From assembly GCA_017881985.1 (NCBI GenBank), contig JADGQH010000167.1, positions 1 to 7,183 on the forward strand: a DNA stretch of 7,183 nucleotides, read 5' to 3'. Below the pieces are notes generated by a model. That model made no database searches, had not been told where the DNA came from, and worked only from the letters and a program-made list of their open reading frames with translations. A program made the position numbers and the translations under genes. Positions 5,368 to 7,183 of the stretch are shown here, piece after piece; within the stretch, counting starts at the first letter, position 1; every line of letters begins with the position of its first letter. This DNA is from Chloroflexota bacterium. GTDB lineage: Bacteria; Chloroflexota; Limnocylindria; Limnocylindrales; CSP1-4.

Positions 5368-5755
5368 GCCATTCCCCGGGCTGGAGCGTTCCCGCCGTCG
5401 CCTCCTTCGCCTCCATCGGACAGCGCCTGTCGCAGACGAACCCCTGGCCTCCGTGCTCTCCCTGCGTGCTGCCGAGCTCCTGCGGGCCGTCGAGACGGGG
5501 ACCATCGTGCCGCACTGGCGGGTGCCGGGCTTCGGCCGCGAGGTCGACGAGATCCGGGCCCAGCTCGGGCCGATCGAGCTGCGCGGGACCCTCGCGGCGT
5601 CGTTCGGGCGGGAGGCCGGGCTTCGGATGGCCCTGCATGGGGCCGCTGCAGCGCCGCTCGACCTCGCATACGCAGTGCGCTGGCTCGAGCTGGACCCGAA
5701 GCGCCCGCGTCCCATCCCTGCCTGGACGAGGTGGCTGCCGGCCGAACCGGGCTGA
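5357..5755 (+). CDS. Small unrecognised protein
   Basis: This 132-codon frame runs from GTG at 5357 to TGA at 5753-5755. I do not recognise the family. The N-terminus (1-30) is basic, with SRRRLLRLHR. The middle, about 30-50, looks helical (SVLSLRAAELLRAVETGT), and a Trp/Pro segment IVPHWRVPGFGRE follows. The region 80-112 (SFGREAGLRMALHGAAAAPLDLAYAVRWLELD) looks like a folded, conserved C-terminal helical part. There is no signal peptide, membrane segment or cysteine motif. Codon third positions are strongly G/C, as in the neighbouring genes, which supports real coding over the long antisense frames here. The start is uncertain: no Shine-Dalgarno sequence is seen, a weak GACGAT lies 7 nt upstream, and later GTG codons exist. 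It is divergent from the permease operon and is followed after 49 nt by proS, which seems to have its own promoter. Confidence 0.6.
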   Translation: MIVEPFPGLERSRRRLLRLHRTAPVADEPLASVLSLRAAELLRAVETGTIVPHWRVPGFGREVDEIRAQLGPIELRGTLAASFGREAGLRMALHGAAAAPLDLAYAVRWLELDPKRPRPIPAWTRWLPAEPG

Positions 5756-5756
5756 A

Positions 5757-5773
5757 GGCCTCGAGCCGAGGCT
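5757..5773 (+). terminator. Hairpin after the small gene, possible terminator
   Basis: GCCTCG (5758-5763), loop AGC, and CGAGGC (5767-5772) form a 6-bp stem extended by a G-T pair, starting 2 nt after the stop codon of the small gene. No T-run follows, so termination is only a possibility. It lies about 20 nt before the proS -10 element and may insulate proS. Confidence 0.35.
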
Positions 5774-5792
5774 CCGCCCGCGCTCCGGCCGC

Positions 5793-5798
5793 TATGCT
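5793..5798 (+). promoter_or_regulatory. Predicted -10 element (TATGCT) of proS, leaderless type
   Basis: TATGCT matches TAnnnT and ends 6 nt before the proS ATG at 5805. The gap TGGACC has no Shine-Dalgarno character. Spacing is the same as for the dtxR-type gene and one base shorter than for gltX, predicting transcription starting at or beside the start codon. Confidence 0.6.
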
Positions 5799-5804
5799 TG
5801 GACC

Positions 5805-7183
5805 ATGCGCCTGAGTCACCTGTTCTTCACCACGCTACGCGACGACCCCAACGACGCGGAGATGCCTTCGCATCGGCTGCTGGTCCGGGCCGGCTACGTC
5901 CGGCAGCTGGGCTCGGGGATCTACTCGCTGCTGCCGCTTGGCTTCCGGGTCGCCAAGCGGGTGGAGCAGGTGATCCGCGAGGAGATGGACCGGATCGGCT
6001 GCCAGGAGATGGAGATGCCGGTCGTGCACCCGGCGGAGCTCTGGCGCGAGACCGGCAGATACGACGCGATCGGGCCGGAGATGGCGCGCTTCAAGGATCG
6101 CGCCGGCCGCGACATGGTCCTCGCGATGACCCACGAGGAGGTCGTGGCCGACCTCCTGCGTGACATCGTGAAGTCCTATCGCCAGCTCCCGATGATGGTC
6201 TACCACTTCCAGACGAAGTGGCGCGACGAGCCGCGTGCGCGCGGCGGCCTGATCCGCGTCCGCGAGTTCGTGATGAAGGACTCGTACAGCTGCGACCTGG
6301 ACCTCGCCGGGCTCGACGTGAGCTACGAGCGACACTACGAGGCCTACACGCGCATCTTCGAGCGCCTGGGGCTCCACGCGATCGCGGTCGCGTCCGACGT
6401 CGGGATGATGGGCGGCTCGCAGGCCCACGAGTTCATGGTCCTCAACCCGTATGGTGAGGACGTCCTGGTCCTGTGCGAGACGTGCGGCTTTTCGGCCAAC
6501 CGCCAGGTCGCGACGGTCCGCGTCTCGGAGCCTCCGTCCGAGCCGGCGCTCCCGCTCGAGGAGGTCGCGACGCCGGGCGCGGCGACGATCGCCGACCTCG
6601 CGGCGTTCCTCGGAGTGAGCCCGGAGGAGACGGCGAAGGCAACGTTCTTCGTGGACCGCGACGGCCGCCTGATCACGGCGATCGTTCGCGGCGACATGGA
6701 CGTCAACGAGACGAAGCTCGCCAACGCCGCGCAGGCCGCCGACCTCCGGCCCGCCCGGACGGAGGAGATCGAGGCTGCCGGGATGGTGCCCGGCTACGCG
6801 TCGCCGATCGGCGCTCACAACACGTTCGTGGTGGTCGACACCCTGGTTGCCCGGTCGTCGAACCTCGTCGCCGGGGCGAACCGGCATGGGTTCCACCTGC
6901 GCAACGTGAACGTCCCGCGCGACTACGCGCCGGACCTCGTTGCGGACCTCTCGAGCGCCCGCGAGGGTGACGGCTGCCCGACCTGCGGCGCGCCGGTGGT
7001 CCTGCGGAACGGGATCGAGGTCGGCAACATCTTCAAGCTCGGGACGAAGTACACGACCGCGCTTGGCGCCGAGTACCTCGGCGAGGACGGGGGCCGCCAC
7101 CCGATCGTGATGGGCAGCTACGGGATCGGCGTCGGACGCGCCCTCGCCTGCGTCGTCGAGGCGCATCACGACGCGAAGGGGAT
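5805..7183 (+). CDS. proS: Prolyl-tRNA synthetase, bacterial type with editing domain (3' end outside window)
   Basis: 459 complete codons are visible before the window ends, of roughly 570 expected for bacterial ProRS. The enzyme is a class II synthetase that charges tRNA-Pro with proline in the cytoplasm and hydrolyses mischarged Ala-tRNA-Pro. The N-terminus MRLSHLFFTTLRDDPNDAEM with RAGYVRQLGSGIYSLLPLG is typical of the bacterial form. Motif 2 is at about 137-160 (KWRDEPRARGGLIRVREF, with R140 and E142). The inserted INS/YbaK-like editing domain spans about 225-385 and includes TIADLAAFLGVSPEETAK, RGDMDVNETKLANA and VAGANRHGFHLRNVNVPRDY. Motif 3 is GSYGIGVGR at 437-445. Two CxxC pairs (CETC before and CPTC after the editing insertion) are visible. 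The missing part is the end of the catalytic core and the anticodon-binding domain. A TATGCT -10 and the conserved N-terminus fix the ATG at 5805. Confidence 0.97.
   Translation, partial: MRLSHLFFTTLRDDPNDAEMPSHRLLVRAGYVRQLGSGIYSLLPLGFRVAKRVEQVIREEMDRIGCQEMEMPVVHPAELWRETGRYDAIGPEMARFKDRAGRDMVLAMTHEEVVADLLRDIVKSYRQLPMMVYHFQTKWRDEPRARGGLIRVREFVMKDSYSCDLDLAGLDVSYERHYEAYTRIFERLGLHAIAVASDVGMMGGSQAHEFMVLNPYGEDVLVLCETCGFSANRQVATVRVSEPPSEPALPLEEVATPGAATIADLAAFLGVSPEETAKATFFVDRDGRLITAIVRGDMDVNETKLANAAQAADLRPARTEEIEAAGMVPGYASPIGAHNTFVVVDTLVARSSNLVAGANRHGFHLRNVNVPRDYAPDLVADLSSAREGDGCPTCGAPVVLRNGIEVGNIFKLGTKYTTALGAEYLGEDGGRHPIVMGSYGIGVGRALACVVEAHHDAKG

Noticed and set aside
5307..5819. Minus-strand open frames (170 and 161 codons) opposite the small plus-strand gene
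   Set aside because: They run through the intergenic region and into the proS start. The plus-strand frame has better third-position G/C bias, and the antisense translations are Arg/Ala/Ser-rich without structure. Some doubt remains because the plus-strand protein is itself unrecognised.
6640..6650. Third AACGTT core resembling the phosphate boxes
   Set aside because: It lies within the proS coding sequence and lacks the 11-nt repeat partner, so I treat it as a chance match.
5835..7169. Long minus-strand open frame (444 codons) opposite proS
   Set aside because: The plus strand encodes unmistakable prolyl-tRNA synthetase motifs throughout. The antisense frame is the usual by-product of GC-rich codon use, and its translation (Arg/Asp/Val/His-rich) shows no recognisable domain.

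Overview
The window is a GC-rich (about 70% by eye) bacterial chromosome segment. It carries seven protein genes, of which the first and the last run off the window edges. Gene content, GC content and the look of the proteins fit a high-GC Chloroflexota (Limnocylindria-like) or actinobacterial-type genome. This placement is inference from general resemblance, not from a marker search. I see no rRNA, tRNA, CRISPR array, insertion sequence, prophage or defence system. Most of it is housekeeping, and the interest lies in regulation.

Layout, left to right. (1) 1-558, plus: C-terminal part of an unrecognised protein with one well-conserved-looking block and a low-complexity, Arg/Pro/Ala-rich tail. 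(2) 581-1312, plus: a DtxR/MntR-type regulator with a C-terminal FeoA-like domain, in which the usual primary metal-site residues appear to be replaced. (3) 1383-2870, plus: glutamyl-tRNA synthetase (gltX). (4) 2867-3556, plus: an OmpR/PhoB-type response regulator whose GTG start overlaps the gltX stop. (5) 3564-4178, minus: a DUF47/PhoU-like protein. (6) 4201-5202, minus: a Pit-type phosphate permease. The permease and the DUF47 gene form a two-gene operon that converges on the response regulator with a 7-nt gap. (7) 5357-5755, plus: a small unrecognised protein. (8) 5805 to the window end, plus: bacterial-type prolyl-tRNA synthetase (proS) with its editing domain, cut by the window edge.

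How the parts may work together. The permease and its PhoU-like partner import and modulate inorganic phosphate. The non-coding stretch in front of them (5203-5356) holds two copies of a 17-bp element related to each other at 14 of 17 positions. Each copy has an 11-nt direct-repeat period, the architecture bound by PhoB/PhoP-class regulators. A PhoB-class regulator is encoded at the other end of the operon, with no histidine kinase gene in view. Together these suggest a local phosphate-responsive circuit, which is an inference.

A second theme is translation initiation. dtxR, gltX and proS each have a TAnnnT -10-like hexamer ending only 6-7 nt before the ATG and no Shine-Dalgarno sequence, which predicts leaderless mRNAs. 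The operon-internal DUF47 gene instead has a clear Shine-Dalgarno sequence, and the response regulator relies on stop/start overlap.
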